DNA from: Amblyomma americanum
Lineage: Eukaryota; Arthropoda; Arachnida; Ixodida; Ixodidae
Length of the DNA stretch: 64,000 nt
Reading direction: 5' to 3'
Assembly: GCF_052857255.1 (NCBI RefSeq)
Contig: NC_135506.1
Coordinates: forward strand, 78,104,324 to 78,168,323
The translations under genes were made by a program, and so were the position numbers. Below the pieces are notes generated by a model that saw only the letters and a program-made list of their open reading frames with translations, did no database searches and was not told the DNA's origin. This document shows positions 43,980-55,597 of this stretch, one piece after another (the stretch's first letter is position 1; every line of letters starts with the position of its first letter).

Positions 43980-44770
43980 ATAAAAAAACACCTGGTCAAA
44001 ACCCCGACTCATGTATCCTCACCTGAGAAGGTAGAAGAGACAGTCCAGAGGAGGCAATGGGTTCGAAGACAGGCACAGGCTCCACGGCAGAGCGAACTTG
44101 GCGCCTCTTGTTCGTTAGTTGATATCCGGTAGTCTTGGTCGTGGTTCACAGAGCCTAGACACGGCAGATAAGTGGAAAGAACTGGAAAAACATGCTAGTA
44201 CATGCCGAACAACTTTATTTTGTATACCGACTACGATAAAATATTGATGCGGATTAGCTCAGCTAATACAGGATTTAAGAAGCCAAAGATGTCGTTTGCT
44301 GTGTCCGTTGGCGTTGGCATTGACAATGTTCTAGACAGCGATGGCTTTGAGCCAAGGATGACCTCATGACTAGCTGCCTGGATATGCGGACGCCTCATTC
44401 GTGCTTTGATACCAGTGCCGGTGGTGAGAGAGATATGTGGCCTGAATGCATTAGTGCTGAGAGCGTTGTGGCTGACATGCGGCACTGCAGCAATAGCTAA
44501 GCCGCAGCGTTCATTTGGTGATCAATCTCTCGCGATCAACCATTAACTGCATGCCACCTCCCAAGGTGGCAGGGGGCGCGCTGCCTATCCAGCGTGCGGA
44601 ACGCAATCAAAGCAGGCTTTTGCAGCTGGACACCAAAGCCACGTACATGAAAGCTATATTGAGGTCTGCACTGACCCACGGAGCCGGTTGTGCGCCTTTC
44701 CTTTCGTGAAAATGAACGGCTTTTGCAAAGTTGTCAACGCCAATGAACTCTATGAACGCCTTCGGCTAAC
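43980..44770. other. Intergenic with small unidentified frames
   Basis: A minus-strand 84-codon frame (44231-44485, MPHVSHNALSTNAFRPHISL) and a plus-strand frame (44515-44709) lie back to back. Neither has a recognisable domain. Confidence 0.3.
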
Positions 44771-44771
44771 T

Positions 44772-44893
44772 TGTTTCGTTTGGTTTTTGAGGAAAGCAAA
44801 TGGCAAAGTAACCGTCTCACATATCTCTGTGGACGCCCCAACCGCGCCGTAAAGGAAGGGATAAAGGAGGGAGACAACGAAGAAAGAAAACTG
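44772..44893 (-). mobile_element. SINE 3' fragment, reverse
   Basis: AAAGCAAATGGCAAAG, then GACGCCCCAACCGCGCCGTAA and GGAAGGGATAAAGGAGGGA is the reverse complement of the CT-rich body and end of the Ruka-like SINE. The head and middle are missing. Confidence 0.7.
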
Positions 44894-44899
44894 AGAATT

Positions 44900-45655
44900 G
44901 GAAGTTTGATTTTCAGGAAAGGTGCGGCGCTGCGCAGCGGCGGAACACCTGTGACTCGGTGGTACTAGTGGCGCACGGGAAGTAGTGACTAGGGAGCAAG
45001 AGAAATATGCGCGGTGATCGAGGCTCGCGTTGTGACGTCATGTGCCTTCTCGAAACACCGCCACGGCGAAATCGCAAGTTCACGGCCAGTTAAGCTTTCG
45101 CTTTAAAAATATGGCATTAATTAGTTGGTGTTTTGCTATTGGTTTCAGCATCTCCGCGGCATTTTCAATATGACTGCGCAAAGTATCCGCCCATGAGATA
45201 TTGTGTATGCTCAGCTGTAAACACGAGTTTTTCTAAACTGCATCGCTAAGTGATTAATGGCGGCTGGTCGCTGCAATCGATGGTGGCTGAATTTTTGGTA
45301 ACGTTATAGCGATGCACTTTGTTCGAGATGACGATAAAGCGGTGTCGTCTCAAACATACAGACACTCTCCACCTCTTCCGCACCCTTCACAATGACCCAC
45401 TCCGCCCGTAAGATTCCCCCTCTTCGCCACAATTTCCTTTAACTTGTTGCCGCTAACCGAACTGGCCCCTACCACACCTGAAGGAGCCGTAGCGGCTCCG
45501 AAACGGGACATGTTTTACCCACCAGGAAGTGGTAACTGTACACTGGTGCTCTTAGACTTGCGCTTAGCCTAGATGAAGTTAATGACATTTTCCAGTGTGT
45601 CGCAAGAAGCATGAATTAAGGAAATAACCAGCACCTTATGCTACACTGGATAAAT
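44900..45655. other. Intergenic, nothing recognised
   Basis: No domain-bearing frame identified. AATCGCAAGTTCACGGCCAG at 45069-45088 looks like dispersed repeat text but has no clear borders. Confidence 0.35.
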
Positions 45656-45659
45656 TCCC

Positions 45660-46140
45660 GTAAACAATGTTATTGCATCTACGGTGTCGGAGGAAGCACC
45701 CTACCCGAACGAGACTGGTGAAGAGTATAGCACAGTAGTTCAGAGGTTGCATCTTCGGTACAGGGGATCGCGGGCACTCCTCCAACTGTCACAAAAACTA
45801 CTGTCGCGACACGAAGCCGCCTCCTGGCGGCAAATATGAATTGGCTCCTATCCACACTGGCGCATAGCTCACTACTACCCTCTACGATACTGCAGTCATT
45901 GCCCATCATACGGGCCATGTATGGGCATGCCCGTATCCAACGGGTGCTCCTCCTACCGCACCCCTGATCCCTAATACTAGGAGACAAGGATGACTTGCAG
46001 AACTCTGAACAGAACGCGCTGGCTGATCTTTAGAGCTCAGGCAGTGGCCTCTGCCACCGTAGACCTGGATTGAGGGCCCCGCCCGAGCAGAGGAGGTTGA
46101 CTTGTCTTACATTTTACGAAGTTTTTTTCACTCACTCATC
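45660..46140 (+). mobile_element. Decayed LINE 3' end (C-terminal tail and 3' UTR)
   Basis: Broken frames end with HHTGHVWACP (family: HIVW-CP) and a QAVASATVDLD stop. They are followed by GAGGGCCCCGCCCGAGCAGA and a CACTCACTC tail at about 46127-46138. It is the same type of 3' end as the fragment at 29868-29958. The homologous unit sequence begins directly after the tail at both sites. Confidence 0.65.
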
Positions 46141-47029
46141 GAGGAAGCAGCAGAGATTGCACTGAACTCACCGAATTTATTTCGAAGGGCCATGGACGTC
46201 TCTGCTGCGCTCGAGCAACCTGGCAATGGTCTTGGAGGAAAGGGAACGTCAAGTCTCCGGTCTCCACTTCATATTAGAGCGCAGCTCTTAAGGCTCGTTC
46301 CACGCTCCCGCGTCGCAGTCGTCGGCGTAGACGTCGGTGTAATCACTTGGCGAAAAAGAAGAGCAAAACGCCACCTGAAAAGTGGCCTCTGGAGGAAAGA
46401 CCCAGATGTTGGCTAGCAAGCTTTGCATTACCGGCTATTGTAATCGTCTGTCAAGATTTTAGTGTCTGTTGCTCTTGTTCTGGCGGGCGAAATAAATCTA
46501 ACTCTTTGGTTGGCTGAATGATTGATTTTACTTTTCTTGCCCTTCTCTGGTGCTGCTTTGACTGTCCGGATCTTCACTAGCGTGGATAACTATGAAGCGC
46601 TTGCTTCAGTCGATGTCGTTAATCGTAGCGCTTCTATTACTGGTAGACGCACCGCTAGTGTTTGGAATCGTCGTGATGGCTGTAGTGGCTAGAAGTGGTT
46701 GATGGCGTTGTCTTGATTCTCAGAGTTGTCTAAATTATGCCTTTTGCTTCGCTTGTGGGCGCGATACCTGCACTTTGTCCTATTCGTGGGAGCGTGCTTT
46801 GTGGGATTCGTAGTTGGGTAATTATAGATGATTGGGAGGGCGTCGTACTGGTACGACATTTCCTGTGGTATGATATCACACTTGTCTTCTTGGTTCTTGC
46901 ATTTTCCTTTGAACTGGAAGCGTAAAATTTTTCTTTGCTGTGGTTGCGCTACATTGTCTTTGTTTCAGGGGCATTTCGATTTTTTTTTGCGTGTTTCAGT
47001 GCTCTTTCCACATGGAGCTTGCGACTGCG

Positions 47030-47135
47030 CTTGACTATCGGCTGCACTTTGACTTTCGGCTGCACTTGACTTTCAGCTGGGCTTCACTTTCGGCTGCGCT
47101 TGACTTTCGGCTGCGCTTGACTTTCGGCTGCGCTT
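47030..47135. repeat. Short tandem repeat of about 18 bp
   Basis: Five or so copies of TTGACTTTCGGCTGCGC-type sequence in a row. Confidence 0.85.
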
Positions 47136-47408
47136 GCTTTGTTTCCCTCGTGTGTTTCTTTTTGTGTTCCTTTGGTGTGTTTCTTTGGGGTCTCTTTGGC
47201 GTGGCTGCGTTTTTATATGTGACATTGTCCGTGGTCTCGCTCATCGGGTCCTTCCTCGCTCTGGTAGCCGCTTTGAATGCTGTAGTTTTCGGACCCGTTG
47301 GTGTGTTTCGGTGAACTAGCTGTGTCCGCGCTGGCGGGTACGGTAGTGTTCATGGCGCAGTCACAGAAGTAGCTACTATGGGTGTCTTGCTTCCGGTTTT
47401 CAGGGCTG

Positions 47409-47630
47409 TTATTTACTTTGGCTATGCTTGCTGAAGTTTTCAATGTCGCTGTTGTGTTGTGGTGTTGGCTTTGATATAGCTGTGGCTGCACTGCGGCTTT
47501 TGCTTTGTTGTGATCGTGGTCGCAAGCGCAGGGGGTACGTGTGTGGCTTAATCGGGAAGGGTGTGTACTGTGCTGTATGAATGGTCTGTGCCATTCGCAT
47601 GAGGAATAGCACCAGCGTCGACGATTCCAA
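47409..47630 (-). CDS. Secreted-peptide candidate with LVLFLM core (unit U2)
   Basis: Reads LESSTLVLFLMRMAQTIHTA, then a basic tail (LRLRPRSQQSKSRSAATA) ending SKHSQSK. The hydrophobic core is the clearest match to those at 38.7 and 55.2 kb. Its start codon would have to come from upstream; a CCACAG acceptor lies just before (about 47655). The same bases in the overlapping frame encode VDAGAIPHANGTDHS, the reading that aligns with U1 and U3, so which frame is used is unresolved. Confidence 0.3.
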   Translation of the reverse strand: MESSTLVLFLMRMAQTIHTAQYTPFPIKPHTYPLRLRPRSQQSKSRSAATAISKPTPQHNSDIENFSKHSQSK

Positions 47631-47872
47631 CGGCCTGAATCCAGCGATCTGTGGACTCGGTCAGGAATAGAAGCAGCGTCAAAATGGAGGCAAAAATTGG
47701 AAGATCCGACGGCCTCTCTTCAACAGCTGCCGGCTGATTCCAAGCGCTGGGATACGATTGCCACTGGCCACATGGTAGCGTAGCCCCCAAGAAGTTCCGT
47801 AGCCCCGGACGAAAGGCAGCAACATATCTTCCCGTGGTCCCCCGGGCCTTGAAGCATTCGGGTGGATGCAAC
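47548..47872 (-). CDS. Exon-like frame of unit U2 with a second hydrophobic stretch
   Basis: Starts at the conserved acceptor CTTTTTGCAG|GTTGC (47872) and stays open for 107 codons: FKARGTTGRYVAAFRPGLRN, then SDLPIFASILTLLLFLTEST, DRWI, VDAGAIPHANG, stop. Unlike the U1 and U3 copies the frame is uninterrupted, so if the family is coding this may be the least damaged version. No known domain. Confidence 0.35.
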
Positions 47873-47899
47873 CTGCAAAAAGGCAATGCCCCATTTTGT

Positions 47900-49740
47900 A
47901 TCTTAATTTCTCAATGAGCTCAATGGTTTATATTCTCACTGCTTAGGAATCTGTGCATCTGTGCTGGTGGCCAACGCCATCGAGCCAATTATGAGAGTGT
48001 GATCAATGTTTCTTCTGACGTCACACGGGACGCACTGCTCTGAAAATGAAAGTCGGGAAGCAGAAGCAGGCGAGCAGAGGATAACAGTCAAAGGACAAAT
48101 TTTCTGTGGCTGATGTGGCTTTCGGTTTACTGGGGTTCTTTTCGATGTCTTTGGAACTGGATCTTTCCAGCTAATGCCCTCCTATTTTGCGCTAAGCGTG
48201 CAATTTTTCCGTGTACCTCATACGCTTGTATTCTTTCGGAATGCACTCATTTACCCCAGTTGACCATCGTTGCTTGTCCTGCTCAAATAAACATTTAATA
48301 TTTTCTTGATTTTAAGTAGGAATTTCAGCTCACCTTTGTTCCCTGATCCAGTTTACAGTCTATCTCATAACATTATCCAGTTTAGATTCAAACCTTTTTG
48401 TTAGCCTCCTTGTTTCTGCCCACTAGGTGAGTACTGGCAAAATACATTTCTATACATTTCAGTTCATTTCAATTTGAAGTTAAGTTGTTAAAGTGGTTGA
48501 AGTTTTATGATAAGCTGCGGCTAGGTTCAAAGCACTTTGCGCGGAGGCTCCAAAGCGAAGCACACTAGGCCTAGTGAGAGTGAGCTCGCGCTATGCTATC
48601 AGTTTACTGTCGCCAGGCGCGTAAGCGGGCAGCGCGTGCTGTGGGAAACCGTACTGTTTGGGCATGACAATTTCATCCTTTGAACTGATTTATTCTTTCT
48701 CATGCCACCGCTTGTCACCTCTCACGCAGTGCTGTGAGATTGCTTAAGGGCGAAGCATGTGCCTGGTAGCGGTAGCAGGCGAAGTCTGAAGAGAATGGAC
48801 CGGCATAGGCTTGGTAATGTGTAGCTGTGTGGAACCATTTATGTCGAATTAGTTTAATTGTGCGCAAGAAGACAGCTAAGGCTTGCCTTATAACATGCCA
48901 AACACCACATTACTGAATATGCTATGTCAAAAGAAAGATCAGATTTTAATGTTAACGTTTGTTTAGGGCGTTTGCTTCCTATAGACATCCTGCATGTTTG
49001 TAAACAAACGAGGTGGCGCTGCAGTCGCTAGCGAGCTCGTGGTAGGCAAAAGGTCGGGGAGTGGCGTCGCGGATAGGTGTTGAGCGCGGGTTTTCAAGGC
49101 TTGTAGGCGCGTTTCCAGTTTCTGCGAATCATAGCAATGGTCGATGTTTCCAACTTAGTAATTTGTCGAGGTACACGAGCTCGCGTTGGCCATGTGCGGC
49201 CTATAAAGAGAAATAGTTTGCCACTGTACTGTATATATGGTTAGTAGTAAACATGTAGAAAGCGTTCCTGCCGTTTATTTATGCGCTAGGCATTGAATAA
49301 AACAAGTTTTGACACTCTGCACTAGCCGGAATGATTTTACTTCGGGACAGTAGTGAGGGGAAGTGCTGGCCTTGTTTCGGCGGAGCAGACGTGCGCTCAG
49401 CGTCTGCTGACATACGTACGTGTCGCGCTGTGCGAAAAGTGGGGACAGCGTCGTGTCCCTGATCTCCTGTCTCGCTTAGCGCTGTTTTTAGCCGCATGAC
49501 CACGCACCAGCCAGGCCGACTTGTCCGCTTGTTAGGCTGGTCGATTTGGTGAAAATTTTTGATTTCTAGAATTATTTTCTTTCCTAGCCCTGAAGGCTAG
49601 TTTCGTGACGAAAAATTATAGGAAAATATTGAATACAAATTTATAAATTACGCTTTTTAGAAGTGTGATCGTCAAAAATTGTGAGGTAATTTCTTTGATT
49701 TCAGTGCCGCATTTCTTTGACCAAAGCGAAAGCGAAGATT
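47900..49740. other. Intergenic, nothing recognised
   Basis: AT-rich with short frames. An AATAAA lies near 48285 and another near 49295, but no coding exon can be tied to either. Confidence 0.4.
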
Positions 49741-49754
49741 CCATAAACGAGGGA

Positions 49755-50067
49755 CCCGCCGCGGTGGCTCAGTGGTTAGGGCGCTCGACTTCTGATCCGG
49801 AGTTCCCGGGTTCGAACCCGACCGCGGTGGCTGCGTTTTTATGGAGGAAAAACGCTAAGGCGCCCGTGTGCTGTGCGATGTCAGTGCACGTTAAAGATTC
49901 CCAGGTGGTCGAAATTATTCCGGAGCCCTCCACTACGGCACCTCCTCCTTCCTTTCTTCTTTCACTCCCTCCCTTATCCCTTCCCTAACGGCGCGGTTCA
50001 GGTGTCCAACGATATATGAGACAAATACTGCGCCATTTCCTTTCCCCAAAAAACCAATTATTATTAA
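49755..50067 (+). mobile_element. Full-length tRNA-derived SINE (Ruka-like)
   Basis: Complete head (CCGCCGCGGTGGCTCAGTGG, B box GGGTTCGAACCCGACC), body and ATTATTA tail. Exact 10-bp duplication AAACGAGGGA at 49745-49754 and 50068-50077. Very similar to the 23.2-kb copy. Confidence 0.95.
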
Positions 50068-50079
50068 AAACGAGGGAAT

Positions 50080-51535
50080 AAACTTTAAGGTTCGTTTTGT
50101 GACCTCTCACATTTTCTGCGACTGGATCACTCACCTTCGTAATTCGCATGAAAATCAAATGATTCAGTTTGTCGCAAACTATTCCTGAGACGTTGAGGAG
50201 CGTAATAAATCTCTCGATTTTTTTCCCTACACGTGCAGTACTGTGTTAGTTATTTCTTGTAAGAAACGTTTTCATGTAACTATGCATGCATAAGTACTGA
50301 TCATATAGAAAAAGAACTAATCGCGTCATCGTACAGAACAGGGCTTTATGTACATGCTGGCATAAAAAAACTGCGCACTATCTGCTCAATTATTTGAGAC
50401 CTTGGGGGGACTTGACAACGGTGTTAATTATAATTACCCAGAACTGCACCAGGTATAGCTATAAATAAAAGGAATTACTGAAACTAGCGTAGTAATTTTA
50501 TATTTGCACCAAGTTTAGTTACATATTGCATGCATGAATAACGAAAACACTTTTCATTGCCGCGTCCCCTCTCAATCTCGCCACGTGTCTGTTAGTAGCA
50601 CGCCTGCGGCTGCTTCTTTCCAAACAAGCTTCGCGATCATGTACTACCTCATGAAACATGACACATGCATGATGCAATGAAAAAGCATATGGCGTTTAGC
50701 ACACTTAAGGTACGCTATTCTAAGCACACCAACGCGACCGCGCAAGATTGGCACAACTTACCAGACTTCTTTCTACTCGAATGAAATAATTACGTCGTCA
50801 TATCAAGAAAGAGTTTCAAGTAAATATTAAATGTCATAAAACGCGCCATTAAAACATGGTGTGCTATTAACAAAAAAACGCATTCCTTGGGGGCGAGCGA
50901 ACCTGTCGGCGCCCCGTGCACCCCGGCTCAAGGTGATAAGTACGTGTGCAGCTGCATATGTCTTTTTTTCCTTGAGCAATTATCAGCCTACTATCCTGAA
51001 GTTCAGGTGAATGAACGCTGTAACTTGCATGCTATTAAGTGCATTGAGTGGCAGTGCCTATCGACTCCCAGACTTCGCGCTTTACTACCGTGGCCCAATG
51101 CCTGTCAGCCAGTTTCCGGATGCGGCATTTATGCGCGAGGAACCTATCGAGGCTAATTAAATATTTTTTATGCTACTACGCGGATCCAGCAGTGACGCAG
51201 CTTGTCAATACATGCTGCTTCTGCAGTGCAGAGGCTTGAAGCAGCCGCCGGTAGCTGCGGCAGCTGCGGTAGGCACGGGCAAGCGGAACCTGTTTTGCCT
51301 ACCATGCGAAAGTCGCTGCTAACATCAGCGCCACCGCATCTTCGTGACGTCGCGGGGTGAAGGAGGTCCATAGAAAAAAGTGTACAGGTGAAAAATCTAC
51401 TATTGCCTTTTCTCCTAAGAATAACCTATGTCGGCGAGACAGTTTGCCGGTGATAGTGACCGGGAGACTACTGATCTCCCCAACGAAACGATGGGTTCAG
51501 ATGGAATACGGGGAGTCAGTGCTTTGGTTGAATTT
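50080..51535. other. Intergenic, nothing recognised
   Basis: AT-rich to about 50880, then mixed composition. No supported gene. Confidence 0.4.
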
Positions 51536-51539
51536 ATAT

Positions 51540-51712
51540 AAGGGGTTAGGGATTTATTGGCACGCTGCCTGTGCCAATATTACGCCCCAAGGTCTCCAAG
51601 CGTACTCCTATCACCCCTGAACGTCTGCTCGGACCTCCGATCATTGACCCAGGGAGCGATCTCTACCAGCTACGCCATCTTCTGCCACCCCAATCGGCCC
51701 ACTGAGCACCGC
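51540..51712 (-). mobile_element. tRNA-headed SINE, fourth type, reverse
   Basis: On the minus strand a head reads GAAGATGGCGTAGCTGGTAG, then GATCGGAGGTCCGAGCAGAC. It is followed by GTTCAGGGGTGATAGGAGTA and GGGGCGTAATATTGGCACAG. The A-box-like GTAGCTGGTAGAG is clear; the B box is degenerate. It is distinct from the other SINEs here. Confidence 0.45.
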
Positions 51713-51989
51713 GGCCAGACACTTTCATTCGACCAGAGGGTGCTCGGGTGCTTAATGCAATAAACTCGATGAAAAAAAAAACTGGAGCCAATTGGTGGTT
51801 TCAGACCCGGCGTAAGCTTTGGAGCAGCTTCAGTGGTGTAGTGGAAGCTGCTCGTTTTCAAGTCCTGTCTTGAATGACCAAACTCTGTGCTCAGTGAGTT
51901 TCACTGCGTTAGGAGTGTAAGTGCCATTTTTCAAAACAACGCTTTCCGTGGTCTCAAGCCTCAACCGACCAATAAAAGACCTCTACACT

Positions 51990-52270
51990 CTACCAGGTTT
52001 CACCATCCAGACGGTCCACTCACCTCTTTCTCTCGAGGGGCAGCTACTTCGCCGATCCACCAGGCAGGAAGCAAGATCTGCGGACATGCATGAGAGGAGT
52101 TCCACATTTAGGTGCCCGAGAGGGCTCTTAATCTTAACTCCTCAAAGCGTAGCACTTTGGGAATGTGCCGGGTAAGGATCAGTGGAGGGGATGCTGGAAA
52201 TACGACACGGTTTGCAACTCCCAAGGATGCGTGCAAAGATTACGAAAATTGGAATGGTTCGAGGTTCATT
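51990..52270. repeat. Family unit U4 fragment
   Basis: GGGCAGCTACTTCGCCGAT, then CCACATTTAGGTGCCCGAGA, GCGTAGCACTTTGGGAA and AAGGATGCGTGCAAAGATTACG aligns with 32125-32345 in U1 and the same block in U3. It is more diverged than they are from each other. Confidence 0.65.
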
Positions 52271-52449
52271 TCGGCGCGCCAGGTTAAAATTGAATGGCCT
52301 GTATGCCTTCGGGCTCGTCTACAGACGACTTTTATAGTGAGTCTACTGTGCGACGTCCACTCGTTCAAACGCCTACAGTTTACATGGCAGATTTGCTCTC
52401 GAATTTCAAAGAACCGTTTTAAAAAAGTACAGTATTGATGAGTAACGGT

Positions 52450-53440
52450 GATAACTGAATTGCGCCTGCAACTGGGACTCTCATGTGCGCTGGGCTTAGA
52501 TTTATACGCCGGGCTTAAGATCGTTAGATTACGGCTTATCAGGAAGCAGTGGCGGCTCTGATGGCTCTGACGGTGTTAGATTAGTGCTGACGGTGTTAGA
52601 TTACGTAGACTAAAGCTAAAAATAAGGTAAGGGAACTCCCCGAAACTGGCGTTGCACAGCGCAGTTGCATGACAGCTTCAAAAGCATCCTCTCGTTGCAC
52701 CAGGAACGCCCGCCCGCAGGTTTAAGAGTGCTCCGGTCTGCAGCTGTCCTGGCCGTGTTTGTTGCCATTCATGTGGTGCTCTATTTTGAACCGCGCCTCC
52801 TACCTTTCGGTAGTGGGCGTAATTTAAGTCTGTGCTGCGACTGTTTTCGACTTAGACGCTTTGTGTAGCTGGTGGCTTTGTTAGCCCTGTCTCTAGTGTC
52901 GGAGTGGTAATTTCCTCTATGTGATAATGGTAGTCGTCAGTGCGTTATAAATTGAGAGTTTCTGCCGCGTTCTTTATTGTCAAGAAGTTGCGCGAGTGGC
53001 CGCAAATGTTACAGCTGCGGTTCGACGGAGGACCGTCGTTGTATTCGTAATTTCTCCTTGCAAATATCTATCTATCCATCGATGCGATGAGCGCACCCTC
53101 AGCGCGTCGGCAAGTAGTTGCGGTAGTGCTCGCTGTAATGTTGTTGCAGTAAGAGGGGTGATGTCGTAATTGTTGTTTTGATTGTGCGCTTGTTACGTGA
53201 GTGGTCTCAACATGAGGGACAGCTGTAGCATGACCGAAGACGAAGTGGCCGCCATCGACCCCGGCATGACCAGTCGAAGAGTTACCATTACGGAGTTACC
53301 ATTACAGTGAAATGGAGTCGCAATGGTTGTGTCTCTACTTTTTGCGGGCCGGAGGTGACGGGTACTTTGAAGTGAGAGTCGCAATAGTGGTATGATGCTG
53401 CAGTTAGTTCATTTAGATGTACGTGGTGTATGGAGGAGAC
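52450..53440. other. GT-rich spacer between family copies
   Basis: Minus-strand reading is Thr/His/Asn-biased, like the tails of the family, but broken by stops. GACGGTGTTAGATTA occurs twice at about 52569-52603. Confidence 0.35.
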
Positions 53441-53443
53441 GCC

Positions 53444-53778
53444 TTATGTTGTCCATTGGATACGACTGTTGTGTGTTTTCTTTTGTCGTTGTGCACATGG
53501 GTGTGGTTGTGTTCTATCGGGCGGCATGGATCGTCGCTGTACCAGGGCGGCTATTGTCTGTAGGTGTTGTGGCGGTTGGAATAGTTTGGCGGAGGAGCCT
53601 GACTTGGTATCCGTGGTTGTGTTCTGTGTGGCCCTGTGTGCGTGCAGCTTACGCACGGGCACATGAGGAATAGCAGAAACATCGCTAGCTGTCGCGGAGG
53701 CAATGGCAGACATCAGCATCAGGAGTTGAGCCAAAGGAGCCGTGATTCGCGGGCTCAAAGCTTGGCCCCTCTGACAGC
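53444..53778 (-). CDS. Secreted Thr/Gln-rich peptide candidate, exon form
   Basis: Starts after a 3' splice site (TTACCTTTTCGCAG|GCTGT) and stays open for 111 codons. LAQLLMLMSAIASATA is a good signal-peptide core with a cleavage site before SDVSAIPHVPVRK. The tail is rich in Thr, Gln, His and Pro (HRATQNTTTDTKSG, then RTQPHPCAQRQKK). An overlapping frame from the same bases gives LAMFLLFLMCPC. The start codon would come from an upstream exon. No known family; homologous at its core to 39.4, 40.2, 47.6 and 55.2 kb. Confidence 0.4.
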
Positions 53779-53829
53779 CTGCGAAAAGGTAATAGCCGCT
53801 CCTTAGTTGAGGCAGTGTACTCAAAGCAC

Positions 53830-54700
53830 GGCGCGCTATTGCATTACATCCGGAGTGCCTTAAGAAAGCGGTCCCGCGGGCTCCTATTCTTCAGAAGAGC
53901 CTAACACATGCTGTAATTTCTACTTTTATACAACGCAAATTGAAGGCTGTAAATTTCAAGAGAAATGCCGAGTATACGCAGTCAATGAAAAACCCTGATT
54001 GATATCACTATGCTCGACACTCTCTTCCGCGTGCCCGTTGACCTGAATAAGTTTCACTCAGTAGGAATTAAGGAGGCACGTATTTTACAAAAGTAAGCAC
54101 ATCTCTTCTATGAAGGTTGACATTTTTCGAAGAGACCCCTCATCATAAGGCAGCTGGCTTGTATTTCATGCTAAACAGAGGAAGGAGAGAGCGACCAAAA
54201 TAGCGAATAATCTATGCCACTTTGTAACTGCAGAGCGGCTGCGAAAGAGTGGTGAAGCATATGATATCAAAGCTGTCTAGTCTGAAGACATGTCTAAAAG
54301 GATCCGGGATTAGACGCATCACCTCAGATCTATGGCTTATTACCGATACTCGCGTGGTTTGATATCCACTCACCATGCACTTCTTCCCTGAGGCTATTCC
54401 TGATGATGCAAGGCTTTTCACTGTAGCGATGGTGGTTGTTCACAGGTCACAAGGTTGTTGCTCTCACAGCAGAGCGGGGAGTGCTGGCGTACTGCATCCC
54501 GCCGTCGACATTCGCGTCTTAGCGTGATAACCGCAGCCGTCAATGTCCTGTTTGAAGTTACCGCGTGAAAAAGCTGCATGACGCTAAGGATTTAGTTTGT
54601 CCTCTTGGCACCCTCTTTGGCCGAGGATTTGTCTAGCGTTGTCATGCGGGTGAGTCTGACGACCATGCTGCGCCCCGGTTTTTCAATCCGTGCAGATGCA
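53830..54700. other. Spacer, nothing recognised
   Basis: No gene or repeat with clear borders recognised. Confidence 0.35.
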
Positions 54701-54862
54701 GCTGTGGCTGTCGTGATTTCGCTGCAGTTGTCGATGCTTTGACGTGGTCGCCAGAGCCCTGGTATCTATGGTGGTAAATGTCCTGTTAGGATGGTGGTTC
54801 TTGTTACCTCTGGCAGGTCACTTTATTTCTGTGCTTGCTCGCTCGTCGTCCGGTGTTTGTCA

Positions 54863-55327
54863 CTACAGCGATGGTGGTTGTTCAGTGGTCGCAAGGTTGT
54901 TGCTCTCACAGCAGTGCGGAGAGCACAAATACAACACCTTTGTTGGTCCTTGTGAGCAAATAGTTGTTTTTCTTGTTTCTTCTGAGTGACTGTTCGTGGT
55001 GTTCCCGGCTTTGTTGCTGTGGTTTTCGAAACTGTGGTCAGTCAGGTGGCCGCGGTCGATGAAATGAACTGTCCTATTCACTGTTGCCACTGCTCTCCTT
55101 TGTTCCATGTGAATCGCTGCGTTTCTGTGGTCGTGTAGTGTTGCCGTTAGTTTGTGGCTGTGGGTCTTGTTGTTTCGGAGAATGTCGTTGCTCGTTGAGT
55201 GACCCGCACTGCAATCATGAGGAAAAGCACGAGCACCGCTAGCAGAATAGCCAGGTGGTCTTAAACCGCCGATGACACGAACAAACACGAGGAATGTTGT
55301 TTTGATACGACGCACATGACGAAGCAC
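54863..55327 (-). CDS. Longest Thr/His/Asn-rich secreted-peptide candidate
   Basis: A 154-codon frame. The N-terminus MLRHVRRIKTTFLVFVRVIG is basic then hydrophobic, like a signal peptide. GYSASGARAFPHDCSAGHST aligns with SATASDVSAIPH at 53.7 kb. The remainder is rich in Thr, Asn and His (NKAGNTTNSHSEETRKTT) with a Cys-containing end (SPHCCES). The overlapping frame gives LAILLAVLVLFLM with a short Arg/Thr tail. There are several N-glycosylation sites. It could be mucin-like if expressed; no known domain. Confidence 0.35.
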   Translation of the reverse strand: MLRHVRRIKTTFLVFVRVIGGLRPPGYSASGARAFPHDCSAGHSTSNDILRNNKTHSHKLTATLHDHRNAAIHMEQRRAVATVNRTVHFIDRGHLTDHSFENHSNKAGNTTNSHSEETRKTTICSQGPTKVLYLCSPHCCESNNLATTEQPPSL

Positions 55328-55597
55328 TCCTGGATATCTTCACGCTGGGACTTGCTTTGATATTGGTGTATAAGAACGTTCCATGCGGAGAGTTTGTACA
55401 CATGCGTCACGCTGATTCCCAAAACGCAGCTGTAGCAGACTTGTTGCTATAGGCTGGCAGTGTGACCCCCTGCAATGTAGAAGGCAGCACGCCGATATAG
55501 AGTGTCGCAACATGGTGTTACAAACACATGCTAACACCTCGGGTCAGAGAGTGTTCTCTCTTGGGCGACTCCAAATATAAAACGTCTTTATGTAGTT

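Larger units (their letters stand above)
46145..47895. repeat. Family unit U2
   Basis: Begins GCAGAGATTGCACTGAACTC, matching the left end of U1 and U3. It keeps GCATTACCGGCTATTGTAAT (U1: GCATTACCGACTATCATAAT), the TACTGGTAGACG block and the ACCTGCAAAAAGGCAATG splice-site region at its right end. It is more diverged than U1 is from U3. Near 47030-47130 it contains an internal run of the unit CGGCTGCGCTTGACTTT repeated about five times. Confidence 0.7.
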
